Shown piece by piece: positions 53,939 to 64,000 of a DNA stretch of 64,000 nucleotides (position 1 is the stretch's first letter; each line of letters begins with the position of its first letter). Source of the stretch: an uncultured Spirochaetaceae bacterium (lineage in GTDB: Bacteria; Spirochaetota; Spirochaetia; Sphaerochaetales; Sphaerochaetaceae). Under the pieces are notes generated by a model. The model searched no databases. It saw only the letters and a program-made list of their open reading frames with translations, and was not told where the DNA came from. The stretch is from NCBI GenBank assembly GCA_944389075.1, contig CALXLA010000044.1:26365-90364 (forward strand), given 5' to 3'. The translations under genes and the position numbers were made by a program.

Positions 53939-55196
53939 CAGGATCCACAGATGTTATGACTCCTTCGTAAAGCATGCCCTCTACAGCAGCACGGCCTGCA
54001 GGGAGGGCTATTCCTGCTTTCAGATAGTTTCCTGTAGTACCGGAATTCCCCTTCTCCGCAAGGATCTCGACAGTCTTGCCAAGCTGTCTTCCGACATATT
54101 CACTGCTGAGCCTCTTTGAAAGCGAGCGAAGCACGGAAGCCCTTTCATCCCTGACTCTCTCCTCTACTCTGTCCTTTGCGCCATAAAGCGGCGTACCTTT
54201 TCTCGGAGAATAAGGAAAGACATGCATCGCAGCAAACTTGTTTCTCTCAAGAAAATCATAAGTCATCATGAAATCCTTCTCAGACTCACCCGGAAGCCCT
54301 GCTATTACATCACATGCGATGAATGGATCATCCTTGAATTCCCTCATCTTCTCTATGATGTACTGCACATGCTCAATCGAATATACTCTTCCAGCTCTCC
54401 TGAGGACATAAGGAGATGCCGTCTGTATTGGTATATGGAAGTGAGGCTGCATTCTCCTGTCCTTCAGCGTTGCAAGCAGTCTGTCATCGACATGATCCGG
54501 CTCCATAGAGGAAAGCCTTATCCTCATTCCATCGCCAAGAGCGGCCAGAAGCTTCTCCACCAGTCCTCCAAGGCCATCTCCATCATGGTCATACATCGTG
54601 AGATTGACACCTGTAAGCATGATCTCATGGAACCCTGACTCCTCAATGGCCTTCGCCCTCTTCACGACCTCATCAGCATCGAGCGATACGCTGCTGCCCC
54701 TTGCGATCGTCGTCCTGCAATAACCGCAGTTATTGTCACAGCCATCCTGAACCTTCAGATATGCACGCGAGTGATACTCAAATGAAGAAGCATCGAATGC
54801 GAACAGATCCGTGGATCTTGTTGTAAACGAGACTATGGCATCATGGATTGAAAGCCCTGAGTGCACTGCGCTCTTTATATGATCTGGAAGAGACAGGAGC
54901 GAGGCCTTCTCCTTCAGTGAGAAGACAGTAACCTTATCTGAAAGCGAAAGTATCTCATCTTCAGCGAGCTGAGCATAGCAGCCTGTCACAATCACTTCCG
55001 CATGTTTTGCGAAAAGACGTATCATGCGCCTGGCTTTCTGCTCTGCCTTGCTTGTGACTGTGCATGAATTGACTATCACTATATCTGCATCATCGGCAGA
55101 TGAAAGCGTAAAACCTGCCTTATGGAAACGATCGGCAATCGATTCGCTCTCTGCCTGATTCAGTCTGCAGCCAAGGGTATAGATAAATATGTTCAA
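53916..55196 (-). CDS. mtaB: tRNA t6A methylthiotransferase (MtaB-like)
   Basis: A 426-residue radical SAM methylthiotransferase. N-terminal UPF0004 domain with three cluster cysteines ([25 protein letters not shown]), then the radical SAM motif CDNNCGYC (about 152-159), and a C-terminal TRAM-like region (about 365-426). The pattern fits MtaB, which makes ms2t6A37 in tRNA, rather than MiaB or RimO. Its start overlaps the TyrA-like gene by four bases. Confidence 0.9.
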   Translation of the reverse strand: MNIFIYTLGCRLNQAESESIADRFHKAGFTLSSADDADIVIVNSCTVTSKAEQKARRMIRLFAKHAEVIVTGCYAQLAEDEILSLSDKVTVFSLKEKASLLSLPDHIKSAVHSGLSIHDAIVSFTTRSTDLFAFDASSFEYHSRAYLKVQDGCDNNCGYCRTTIARGSSVSLDADEVVKRAKAIEESGFHEIMLTGVNLTMYDHDGDGLGGLVEKLLAALGDGMRIRLSSMEPDHVDDRLLATLKDRRMQPHFHIPIQTASPYVLRRAGRVYSIEHVQYIIEKMREFKDDPFIACDVIAGLPGESEKDFMMTYDFLERNKFAAMHVFPYSPRKGTPLYGAKDRVEERVRDERASVLRSLSKRLSSEYVGRQLGKTVEILAEKGNSGTTGNYLKAGIALPAGRAAVEGMLYEGVITSVDPVIVSVGP

Positions 55197-55930
55197 TCCT
55201 CTTCCTCTCTTCTAAGGGCATTGAGGACCTTCTCGATTGCGACCTGCAGCGAAAGCCTCATCTCCTTTGCATATGGATTGTACCGCTGAAGATCATAGAA
55301 AAGCTGCATCGGGTCATTGCATGTCTGCTCTACGATAGTCATCAGTGACCTGTAGCCCTGTGTTGCTATCGGAGTCGGCTTCATTCCCATAGCATCAAGC
55401 GTTCGTCCGACAAAGTGCGTCACGCCCTGGGAATATGCGGCTTCCTCATCATGTCTTTCAGCGCTCATCTCAAGGACAGTGAGCTCCATATTCTCGAAAA
55501 GCTTCTTTATATTGCGGTATCTGTCATCATCAGTGGTCGTGACAGGGCACATGACGACAGGGAGACCTTTCAGGCCATGCGCACCGGAATCGGGACCGAA
55601 CATAGGATGGGTTGCGATCATGAAATTCTCAGGAGAAACATACTCCTTCATCCATCTTCGCGGATAGATCTTGACGGAACATGTATCCATGACGACAGTA
55701 TTCCTTCCGATTCTCGATGCGGTTCTCCTGAGCACATCTTCGAATGCGGATATCGAAACAGCGAAGAAAAGATACTCCGAATTCAGCACTTCATCTTCTG
55801 TTCCGCGTCTCACTCCTTCCGGGAGCGGATGCTCGCTGCGTGAGTATGCGACGACATCACAGCCTGCCTTGGCAAGACATCCTGCCCAGAATGTTCCGAA
55901 TCTTCCTAATCCGTAGATACCGATTTCCAT
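55193..55930 (-). CDS. Prephenate/arogenate dehydrogenase-like protein
   Basis: A 245-residue TyrA-family protein. The NAD(P) motif is GIYGLGRFGTFWA (4-16); MDTCSVK and THPMFGPDSG (106-116, with the substrate-binding His) are typical of prephenate dehydrogenases. The helical C-terminal half is shorter than in full TyrA and no ACT domain is present. It probably serves tyrosine synthesis, either on prephenate or arogenate. Translationally coupled to mtaB by a four-base overlap. Confidence 0.82.
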   Translation of the reverse strand: MEIGIYGLGRFGTFWAGCLAKAGCDVVAYSRSEHPLPEGVRRGTEDEVLNSEYLFFAVSISAFEDVLRRTASRIGRNTVVMDTCSVKIYPRRWMKEYVSPENFMIATHPMFGPDSGAHGLKGLPVVMCPVTTTDDDRYRNIKKLFENMELTVLEMSAERHDEEAAYSQGVTHFVGRTLDAMGMKPTPIATQGYRSLMTIVEQTCNDPMQLFYDLQRYNPYAKEMRLSLQVAIEKVLNALRREEED

Positions 55931-55966
55931 GAGTTGAGGATAGTATCAAAAAGGAATGTAAATCAA

Positions 55967-55988
55967 GAATCCCCCGGCCGGGGGATTC
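55967..55988. terminator. 22-bp perfect palindrome between two operons
   Basis: A GC-rich perfect palindrome (GAATCCCCC GGCC GGGGGATTC arms) six bases after the end of the giant lipoprotein gene and 36 bases before the TyrA-like gene start. As RNA it folds into a nine-pair stem with a GGCC loop. The following T-rich tract is weak (TTGATTT), so it may be a terminator or another protective hairpin. Confidence 0.6.
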
Positions 55989-55993
55989 AGGAA

Positions 55994-58900
55994 TCAATAC
56001 AGCTTCTCCAGATACTCCTGGAATACCTCGCTTATCAAGCGCCCTTCCGAGAGCTTCTGGCCGAACTCGAAATCATCACCACCTGCCGCGAGGAAGTCAT
56101 TGGTAGCAACCACATAGACAGTCTCGTCATCACTGCGGTCAAGAAGGACATCATCAAGGTATACCCTCCTGATTCTCTCTCCCTGAGATGCTGAAGGCGA
56201 ATAGACGATCTTCAGATCTGTCTGGGTGAATGCACCTGCGCTCTCCGGAAGATTGGAATATCCAAGCTCGAGAATCTTATAGATATCGGCAGGAGTTACT
56301 TCGCATGTCACTATGATATTCTCAAACGGAAGCACCTCCAGGATATCGCCAGCTGTAATCGGACCAGCTTCAAGGGAAGCCCTTATCGATCCGCCATTTA
56401 TTATCGAGAAGTCAGCTCCGCTTTCCTGAGTCATCGCATCGCAGATCATCTTGGAGAGATTCGTCTTTCTGGTCCTTACGTCCTCACGCTCTCCATTGAG
56501 ATTCATCGGCAGATATCCGATGGATCTGCCAAGAACAGAATCAAGCTCTGCCTGCTTTCCGGAAACATACTCATCGACCTCAGGATCGGAAAGAACCGAC
56601 TTGATGCCCATCGATGCGAAGAAGCTGCTCTCGGCAGGTGTCCCAACATCATCAGCTGTTATGAGGAATGCATCCTCCGATACAGCCTCACCATCCTTCA
56701 CATGGATGTCCACGACTCCGATATTCTCAAGATATTCGCCAGCCGACACGATAAGCGTACCATTCACGCGCTCACCACCATCCATGGCAGTATGACTGTG
56801 TCCATCTATGAACAGATCGATGCCATCGACAGCAGATGCGATATCAGCGCTTGTTATCGATTCAGGAAGCGAAGGCCCGAACCCCATGTGGCCAAGGACG
56901 ATCACATAGTCTGCGATTTCATGAGCGACATCAATGGCTCTCTGCGCATTATCAATAATATCCTGGGATATGAACTCCACACCTTCTGTATTTGCAGGAT
57001 GGGACATCAGCTTCGTATCAGGAGTCGTAAGACCTATGACACAGACATCAAATCCATTGAAACTGTAAATCTGATACGGCTGGAAATAAAGCATCCCGCT
57101 CTCATCCGAGATATTCGCAGAAAGGACTTTGAAAGAATCGTTATCATCAGTCCATGCATCAATATCCAGAAGACGCTGGAATCCATAATTGAAATCATGA
57201 TTGCCAGGAACCATCGCATCATACCCAAGCATATCCATGATTTCAGCTACAGTCTGCCCTTCCGTATAATTAGCAAGCACTGTTCCATGGAATGTATCGC
57301 CAGCATCAAGAACAAGAACATTATCAGTCATTGCCCTTGCCATATTCAGAAGCGTCGAAAGCCTTGAATATCCGATAAGTCCATCGCCTTCTTCAATCCT
57401 GCCATGGACGTCATTCGTATGTACGACAATCAGATTGAATTCATCGCTTCCCTGATCATTCTTCACTATCGGCTGAATACCAAATGGATATTCAACAGAC
57501 TCTTCTTCAGCAACTGGTTCCTCAGGAACAGCAACTTCTTCAACCGGAACTGATTCTTCCATAACCGGAATTTCTTCAGTTGCTGGAACCATAAGCGTTG
57601 TAGCATATTCCTCAATATCCGCGACCATGTAAGGAAGATTCAATTTCACATCTTCCCTAGTAATCGTTTCAGGATATGTGAGCTCGACTGCATCGCCTGT
57701 GTATCTGTAATAAATGCCATCAACGTACGAACCATACTTAGCTACCTCGTATGCGAAGAAGCCATCTACATCTGACTCAAGCACTACAGGTGGAAGCGCA
57801 AGTGTCGTCTTTCCGTCCTCTACCGTGAATTCTGCCGTGTATCCGAGTACCTGATATGCAATTACTTCAGGCTCTTCAGCACTCACTGTCTCTTCGGGAA
57901 CAGAAGTCTCTGCGACAGGTGCTGTTTCTTCTGTAATCACAAGTGTTGCAGCATATTCTTCAATATCCGCGACCATGTATGGAAGATTTGCTTTCACATC
58001 CTCTCTTGTGATTGCTTCAGGATATGTGAGTTCCACAGCATCGCCTGTGTATCTGTAATAAATGCCATCAACGTACGAACCATACTTAGCTACCTCGTAT
58101 GCGAAGAAGCCATCGACATCAGACTCAAGCACCACCGGTGGAAGCGCGAGCGTTGTCTTTCCATCTTCTACTGTGAACTCTGCTGTATATCCAAGCACCT
58201 GATAAGTAATCACTTCCGGTTCTGCGATAACTTCTACTGCAGGGCCAGCTTCTGGCTCTTCTACAGACTCTTCAGCAATAACAGCTTCCGGCTCATTCAG
58301 GGACTCCCAGTAAGCAACGATATCCTCAGCAAGAAGAGGTACATAGACATCCCTGATTTCCTCTATAGGAATATCCTCAGGATAGCTTATCGCAACACCT
58401 TCCGGGATGAATCTGTAATAGACCCCGTCAAGCATCGAGCCATATTTCTCTACCTCGCTTGCAAAGAATCCTTCAATATCACTATCCGTGACTATTTCGG
58501 GAAGGATCATCTGAAGCTCGCCTGTGTAGATATAACCTGTGAACTCATTTCCAAGGTATTCATACCTCACGACCAGAGGCTCTATGATCTCAGGTTCCGC
58601 GAGAACCGGGGCTGATGCTATTACTACAGGTTCTGGTTCTTCTGCAGGAACTGCAAGTGTTGCAGCATACTCTGCAATATCATCGACCATGTAAGGAAGA
58701 TTCGCTTTCACATCCTCTCTTGTAATCGTCTCAGGATATGTGAGCTCTACTGCATCGCCAGTGTATCTATAATAGATTCCATCAACATATGAGCCATACT
58801 TGGCCACCTCATATGCGAAGAAGCCATCTACATCTGACTCAAGCACCACAGGTGGAAGCGCGAGCGTTGTCTTCCCATCCTCTACTGTGAACTCTGCTGT

Positions 58901-61201
58901 ATATCCAAGCACCTGATACGTAATTACTTCTTCAGGCTCTGCAGCTGCTTCTTCGACAACCTCAACGGGTTCTTCAGGAGTAGTTTCCTCGACAGCAACT
59001 ATAAGCATCGCTGCATATTCTTCAATATCCTTAACCATGTAAGGAAGATTCAACTTTACATCTTCCCTTGTGATTGTTTCAGGATATGTGAGTTCTACAG
59101 CATCACCTGTGTATCTGTAGTAGATCCCATCTACATATGAGCCATATTTAGCAACCTCGTATGCGAAGAAGCCATCGACATCTGACTTAAGCACTACAGG
59201 TGGAAGCGCGAGCGTTGTCTTTCCATCCTCTACTGTGAATTCTGCCGTGTATCCGAGTACCTGATATGCAATTACTTCAGGCTCTTCAGAGGCTGTTTCA
59301 ACAACTACTGTTTCCTCAGGAACAGAAAGCTCTTCAACAGAAACAATATTCTCATCTACAGCTGAGGCTGTAAGTGTTAACGCATATTCTTCAATATCCG
59401 CGACCATGTAAGGAAGATTCAATTTCACATCTTCCCTAGTAATCGTTTCAGGATATGTGAGCTCGACTGCATCGCCTGTATATCTGTAGTAGATGCCATC
59501 AACATACGAACCATACTTAGCAACCTCGTATACGAAGAAGCCGTCTACATCCGACTCAAGCACTACAGGTGGAAGAACAAGCGTTGTCTTTCCATCCTCT
59601 ACCGTGAATTCTGCTGTGTATCCGAGCACCTGATATGCAATTACCTCTGGCTCAGGAACTGCAGATTCTTCAGCGATTTCCAAAACTGGTTCTTCAGCAG
59701 GAATTGCAACAGGGACTTCCGGCTCATTCAGGGATTCCCAGTAAGCTACGATATCCTCAGCAAGAAGCGGTACATAGACATCCCTGATTTCCTCTATAGG
59801 AATATCCTCAGGATAGCTTATCGCGACACCTTCCGGGATGAATCTGTAATAGACTCCGTCAAGCATCGAGCCATACTTCTCTACCTCGCTTGCAAAGAAT
59901 CCCTCAACATCGCTGTCCGTGACTATCTCTGGAAGAATAAGCTGAAGCTCTCCTGTGTAGATATAACCTATGAAATCACTTCCTAGATATTCATACCTGA
60001 CAACCAGAGGCTCTATGATCTCAGGCTCTTCGAGAACAGGAGCTGATGCTATCACCGCTGGCTCTGACACCTCTATCACAGATTCTTCAGCTATTGGAGC
60101 TGCAAGTGTTGCCGCATACTCCTCAATATCCGCAACCATGTATGGAAGATTCGATTTCACATCTTCTCTGGTAATCGTTTCAGGATATGTAAGCTCTACA
60201 GCATTGCCAGTGTATCTGTAGTAGATGCCATCAACATACGAACCATACTTGGCCACCTCATATGCAAAGAAGCCATCGACATCAGACTCAAGTACCACAG
60301 GTGGAAGCGCAAGCGTTGTCTTCCCATCTTCTACTGTGAATTCAGCTATGTATCCAAGTACCTGATACGTAATTACTTCTGGCTCTGATACAGGCTCTTC
60401 TGCGACTGGTTCCTCTGTAATCTGAATTCCCACGGTTGCCGTTTCTTCAACAATCGGAGCTGCGAGCGTTGCTGCATACTCCGCAATATCATCAACCATG
60501 AAAGGAAGATTCAACTTTACATCTTCCCTGCTTATCGTCTCAGGATATGTGAGTTCTACAGCATCGCCAGTGTATCTGTAGTAGATGCCATCAACATACG
60601 AACCATACTTGGCCACCTCATATGCGAAGAAGCCATCTACATCTGACTCAAGCACTACAGGTGGAAGAACAAGCGTTGTCTTCCCATCCTCTACTGTGAA
60701 CTCTGCTGTGTAGCCAAGTACCTGATATTCAATGATCTCAGGCTCCTGAATTACTTCATTTCCGATTGCCTCAGGCTCTGCTGGAGGAAAAAGCGAATCA
60801 ACATATTCAGCTATATCAGAAAGGAATATTCCTGCTGTATTCCTTAGCTCTTCCGCAGAAGATCCCTTAGGATATGAAAGGATTATCTTTCCAGGAGTCG
60901 AAACGTCATATATGATATGCCTTGCATCTTCCCCATGCTTTCCGGCTTCATAGCGAAGGAAAGCTTCTGCATCGGATATCGTGACCACGTTTTCCGGATA
61001 TGTCACAACAGCTGAACCATCATCAGCAGAGACTGTGACCTCATAATCATAATAGCTTTGCGATAAAACGACCGGCAGCTCAGATGATGCAGTTATTTCT
61101 GGAATAAATGTATCTACAGGTTCCGTTGTCTGACATGAAAAAAGTACCGCAAGTAATATTGCCATTACAGACACAAGTCTTATTCTGGATATGCGTTTCA
61201 C
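55994..61201 (-). CDS. Giant lipoprotein: ten repeats of an unnamed domain plus UshA-type 5'-nucleotidase
   Basis: A 1,735-residue exported protein from a GTG start with GGAGG upstream. The signal peptide ends in the lipobox LFSC (Cys23). Residues ~40-1235 hold ten modules of about 95-120 residues: one diverged, seven of type A (YQVLGYTAEFTVEDGKTT ... SDVDGFFAYEV ... DGIYYRYTGDAVELTYPE ... REDVKLNLPYM) and two of type B (RYEYLG ... SDVEGFFASEVEKYGSM), joined by Glu/Pro/Val-rich linkers. From about 1250 a complete 5'-nucleotidase follows: VHTNDVHGR, DAGDTFHG, GNHDFNYG, GHMGFG, GHSHT, and a C-terminal domain with NGGSIRAS. The enzyme end probably hydrolyses nucleotides outside the cell; the repeats may reach across the envelope or bind a surface. 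The type A and B order repeats as a higher-order unit. Confidence 0.9.
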   Translation of the reverse strand: MKRISRIRLVSVMAILLAVLFSCQTTEPVDTFIPEITASSELPVVLSQSYYDYEVTVSADDGSAVVTYPENVVTISDAEAFLRYEAGKHGEDARHIIYDVSTPGKIILSYPKGSSAEELRNTAGIFLSDIAEYVDSLFPPAEPEAIGNEVIQEPEIIEYQVLGYTAEFTVEDGKTTLVLPPVVLESDVDGFFAYEVAKYGSYVDGIYYRYTGDAVELTYPETISREDVKLNLPFMVDDIAEYAATLAAPIVEETATVGIQITEEPVAEEPVSEPEVITYQVLGYIAEFTVEDGKTTLALPPVVLESDVDGFFAYEVAKYGSYVDGIYYRYTGNAVELTYPETITREDVKSNLPYMVADIEEYAATLAAPIAEESVIEVSEPAVIASAPVLEEPEIIEPLVVRYEYLGSDFIGYIYTGELQLILPEIVTDSDVEGFFASEVEKYGSMLDGVYYRFIPEGVAISYPEDIPIEEIRDVYVPLLAEDIVAYWESLNEPEVPVAIPAEEPVLEIAEESAVPEPEVIAYQVLGYTAEFTVEDGKTTLVLPPVVLESDVDGFFVYEVAKYGSYVDGIYYRYTGDAVELTYPETITREDVKLNLPYMVADIEEYALTLTASAVDENIVSVEELSVPEETVVVETASEEPEVIAYQVLGYTAEFTVEDGKTTLALPPVVLKSDVDGFFAYEVAKYGSYVDGIYYRYTGDAVELTYPETITREDVKLNLPYMVKDIEEYAAMLIVAVEETTPEEPVEVVEEAAAEPEEVITYQVLGYTAEFTVEDGKTTLALPPVVLESDVDGFFAYEVAKYGSYVDGIYYRYTGDAVELTYPETITREDVKANLPYMVDDIAEYAATLAVPAEEPEPVVIASAPVLAEPEIIEPLVVRYEYLGNEFTGYIYTGELQMILPEIVTDSDIEGFFASEVEKYGSMLDGVYYRFIPEGVAISYPEDIPIEEIRDVYVPLLAEDIVAYWESLNEPEAVIAEESVEEPEAGPAVEVIAEPEVITYQVLGYTAEFTVEDGKTTLALPPVVLESDVDGFFAYEVAKYGSYVDGIYYRYTGDAVELTYPEAITREDVKANLPYMVADIEEYAATLVITEETAPVAETSVPEETVSAEEPEVIAYQVLGYTAEFTVEDGKTTLALPPVVLESDVDGFFAYEVAKYGSYVDGIYYRYTGDAVELTYPETITREDVKLNLPYMVADIEEYATTLMVPATEEIPVMEESVPVEEVAVPEEPVAEEESVEYPFGIQPIVKNDQGSDEFNLIVVHTNDVHGRIEEGDGLIGYSRLSTLLNMARAMTDNVLVLDAGDTFHGTVLANYTEGQTVAEIMDMLGYDAMVPGNHDFNYGFQRLLDIDAWTDDNDSFKVLSANISDESGMLYFQPYQIYSFNGFDVCVIGLTTPDTKLMSHPANTEGVEFISQDIIDNAQRAIDVAHEIADYVIVLGHMGFGPSLPESITSADIASAVDGIDLFIDGHSHTAMDGGERVNGTLIVSAGEYLENIGVVDIHVKDGEAVSEDAFLITADDVGTPAESSFFASMGIKSVLSDPEVDEYVSGKQAELDSVLGRSIGYLPMNLNGEREDVRTRKTNLSKMICDAMTQESGADFSIINGGSIRASLEAGPITAGDILEVLPFENIIVTCEVTPADIYKILELGYSNLPESAGAFTQTDLKIVYSPSASQGERIRRVYLDDVLLDRSDDETVYVVATNDFLAAGGDDFEFGQKLSEGRLISEVFQEYLEKLY
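57590..60770 (-). repeat. Block of nine near-identical in-gene repeats
   Basis: DNA encoding repeats 1-9 of the giant lipoprotein. Type A copies are centred near 57.73, 58.07, 58.78, 59.14, 59.51, 60.24 and 60.60 kb, type B copies near 58.43 and 59.87 kb. Adjacent type A copies share long runs of identical bases (for example the segment reading REDVK...DIEEYA), separated by variable Glu/Pro-rich linkers. Such high identity suggests recent duplication or gene conversion. Confidence 0.85.
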
Positions 61202-61360
61202 AAGATTCCTCCTTTTGTGAATGCATCCTGCATTACTTAGAATAATATCACAGCTATTTCTGGCTTCTAGGTTAATTCGATGCTAATAGAGGAAAAAGAA
61301 ACACAAATATTGGCATATAACTGTGCGGAAAAGTAACAGTTGAGATATTTTTTCACAGCA

Positions 61361-61387
61361 AAAAGAGGCTCTCCGAAGAAAGCCTCC
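61361..61387 (-). terminator. Rho-independent terminator of the two-repeat lipoprotein gene
   Basis: Minus strand GAGGCT, ten-base loop with UUCG, AGCCTC, then TTTTTG; 20 bases after the stop at 61407. Confidence 0.8.
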
Positions 61388-61406
61388 GATTCACAAATGG
61401 AATTAA

Positions 61407-62207
61407 TCAAACACCGAAGAATGAAATCATGTCGCTTACAGCGATAGCCGCAAAGCCTACTACGCTTGCCCTTGTATCTGTTTCAGGGAATGTGAAGACA
61501 GCATGACCATCTTCAGGAATCGTGTAATACACTCCACTGAGAATGCCTGCACCTGCGGTCATGGAATTCTCGTATGCGAAGAATGATTCCATATCAGAAG
61601 AAGTGATCTCCGCTGGATATGCCATTGTGGCTGTGCCATCTGCGATATCAAGACTTACGGAATAGCCATCATATGCAAACTCTACTGTATATGGATCGGC
61701 TGATGGATAAAGAGCAATGGCTGCTTCAAGCGCACCCGTGCCGAAGATAGCCGAATAAGCCCTGAGATCCTCAGAAGAGATACCTTCTGGATAGACAAGG
61801 CGAAGCTCTGTATCACTGTCGAATGAATATGTCACATCCGATGCAAGATCAGGGAGCACTGCCGAAATCTCAGCAAGATACATATCCACATCACTTCTTG
61901 TGACGATTGCTGGATATGAGATGATTGCATAGCCATCATATGCCTGGATATCCAATGTATAGCCATGATAGCTATAAGATGATGACACAGGACCGGCTGG
62001 TACGGCAGGTTCCGGTTCTGTTGCAGGAACAGCATCTTCTGCTGCCTCTTCAGTCTGCTGGACAGGTGCCGCAGGGATATCTGCAGGAACAGCAGTCTCC
62101 GCAGGTGCCTCAACAACAGTAGCCGCTTCTTCCACCTGGCTCTGACAGCCAGCGAGAAGCATAAGACTCATCATAAGAACAAATGCTATTTTCGAGAATC
62201 CTTTCAC
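61407..62207 (-). CDS. Lipoprotein with two copies of the same unnamed domain
   Basis: A 266-residue lipoprotein from a GTG start with GGAGG upstream. Lipobox LLAGC (Cys21), then an Ala/Glu/Pro linker (25-75). Two domain copies follow: YHGYTLDIQAYDGYAIISYP ... RSDVDMYLAEI ... LVYPEGISSEDL (79-165), and YDGYSVSLDIADGTATMAYP ... SDMESFFAYE ... GVYYTIPEDG ... FPETDTRAS (175-262). The same SD(V/M)xxFFAYE and YPExxxxED elements recur in the giant lipoprotein next to it, so both genes encode one domain family. No enzyme motif. Probably an envelope lipoprotein; possibly the source module of the giant gene. Confidence 0.85.
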   Translation of the reverse strand: MKGFSKIAFVLMMSLMLLAGCQSQVEEAATVVEAPAETAVPADIPAAPVQQTEEAAEDAVPATEPEPAVPAGPVSSSYSYHGYTLDIQAYDGYAIISYPAIVTRSDVDMYLAEISAVLPDLASDVTYSFDSDTELRLVYPEGISSEDLRAYSAIFGTGALEAAIALYPSADPYTVEFAYDGYSVSLDIADGTATMAYPAEITSSDMESFFAYENSMTAGAGILSGVYYTIPEDGHAVFTFPETDTRASVVGFAAIAVSDMISFFGV

Positions 62208-62316
62208 AATATCCTCCCAATATCGAGATTATATCATGAAGATAAAGCATTTCAGGAGAGCTGAATTATAAAGAGTAAATGAATTTCAGCTGGCGATACA
62301 AAAATTCATATAACAG

Positions 62317-62343
62317 AAAAAAGGCAGCCCGAAGACTGCCTTC
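62317..62343 (-). terminator. Rho-independent terminator of enolase
   Basis: Minus strand AAGGCAG, loop TCTTCGGG, CTGCCTT continued as TTTTTTCTG; 19 bases after the enolase stop. Confidence 0.88.
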
Positions 62344-62361
62344 CGAAGATATCGCAATAGC

Positions 62362-63669
<1,308 letters not shown>

Positions 63670-63692
63670 TTATTCAGATTTTCGTACCTCTA

Positions 63693-63721
63693 AATATCGA
63701 TTGTTTTACTGTAAAAGTCAA
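63693..63721 (-). promoter_or_regulatory. Promoter of enolase
   Basis: Minus strand TTGACT (63716-63721), 17-base spacer, GATATT (63693-63698), about 36 bases before the enolase ATG. Confidence 0.65.
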
Positions 63722-63740
63722 GGAAATGGGTATGTTTATG

Positions 63741-64000
63741 TTATACGGCCTGATACCCAAGGAGCGCACTTATCCTGTTCGCCGTCTCCCTCAGCTGCGG
63801 TATCGTCCCCTCTATCTCTTCCTCCGTCATGTTGGGGGACAATGCGCTCGCCGATATCGCCGCCACTATCCTCCCTTCCCCATCCCTGATAGGCACCGCA
63901 GAGCAGTTGTCATTCAGGATATACTCGTTCCTGTCCCTTCCGGCTTCCTCTTCCCTTACACGCCTCAGTTCCTCAAGCAGCCTCCCGCTGTCTGTTATCG
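63741..64000 (-). CDS. IclR-family regulator, C-terminal end (cut by window edge)
   Basis: The last 85 codons are visible, read leftward from base 64000 to a TAA at 63741. They give EELRRVREEEAGRDRNEY, then NCSAVPIRDGEGRIVAAISAS and EEIEGTIPQLRETANRISALL, the effector-binding C-terminal domain of IclR regulators with the typical AISxS segment and final helix. The helix-turn-helix half lies outside the window. The stretch is noticeably GC-richer than enolase. Effector and target genes are unknown. Confidence 0.82.
   Translation of the reverse strand, partial: ITDSGRLLEELRRVREEEAGRDRNEYILNDNCSAVPIRDGEGRIVAAISASALSPNMTEEEIEGTIPQLRETANRISALLGYQAV

Noticed and set aside
57590..60770. Possible CRISPR array because of regularly spaced repeats
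   Set aside because: Repeats are long, in frame, and encode a protein domain; spacers are coding linkers, not unique 30-40-base spacers.

Overview
The window looks like a chromosomal segment of a moderately GC-rich spirochaete-like bacterium (Sphaerochaeta/Treponema-type gene families, a long-form GlyA with an N-terminal extension, relaxed lipoprotein signals, a fused ECF ATPase). The assignment to Spirochaetota is an inference from gene content; no rRNA or other definitive marker is present. Most of the window is ordinary housekeeping DNA in tight operons with Shine-Dalgarno starts, interrupted by one accessory block at about 12.9-29.9 kb.

Layout. 0-8.1 kb: sbcD-sbcC nuclease pair, a GNAT acetyltransferase, a decayed membrane-protein gene, a secreted choice-of-anchor-I-like beta-propeller protein, and the class I ribonucleotide reductase operon nrdA-nrdB with a tandem NrdR-box-like pair in front. 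8.3-12.6 kb: a Nudix hydrolase divergent from a five-gene operon with a ModE-type regulator, FecCD-type permease, ATPase, SAM methyltransferase and periplasmic binding protein, probably an oxyanion (molybdate/tungstate) or metal-chelate importer. 12.9-17.0 kb: a DnaE paralogue whose polymerase aspartates are replaced, and a very AT-rich orphan protein ending in an RNxxAH (HEPN-like) motif.

17.29-29.95 kb is a genomic island bounded by 71-bp direct repeats (68/71 identical) that duplicate the 3' end of guaA, a classic integration site. It carries a type II toxin-antitoxin pair, two wrecked genes (RhuM-like, DUF4143-ATPase-like), and a tightly overlapping five-gene operon read leftward: a membrane-anchored coiled-coil protein; a membrane-anchored, coiled-coil McrB-like AAA ATPase; a DUF2357/McrC-N-like protein; an Hsp70/actin-fold protein; and a UPF1/DNA2-type SF1 helicase fused to a Vsr/DUF559-like endonuclease. 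This combination resembles the computationally described CoCoNuT branch of McrBC-type (Type IV) restriction systems, in a variant where the nuclease sits on the helicase. It is the most exciting content of the window. No integrase is visible, so the island looks fixed.

29.9-50 kb: guaA, an ECF vitamin/cofactor transporter (S, T, fused AA'), plsC, a DEAD-box RNA helicase, a macrodomain protein, glyA, infA, an Smr-domain protein with a short repeated motif, a CBS-ACT protein, a KamA/EpmB-type radical SAM enzyme, the rplU-rpmA-obgE-nadD-yqeK operon, a TetR regulator, an aminotransferase, a LarA-family protein and a polar amino-acid ABC transporter. 50.2-64 kb: argS, birA, cysE, mtaB, a TyrA-like dehydrogenase, a giant lipoprotein with ten copies of an unnamed domain in front of a UshA-type 5'-nucleotidase, a small lipoprotein with two copies of the same domain, enolase, and the C-terminal end of an IclR regulator cut by the window edge.
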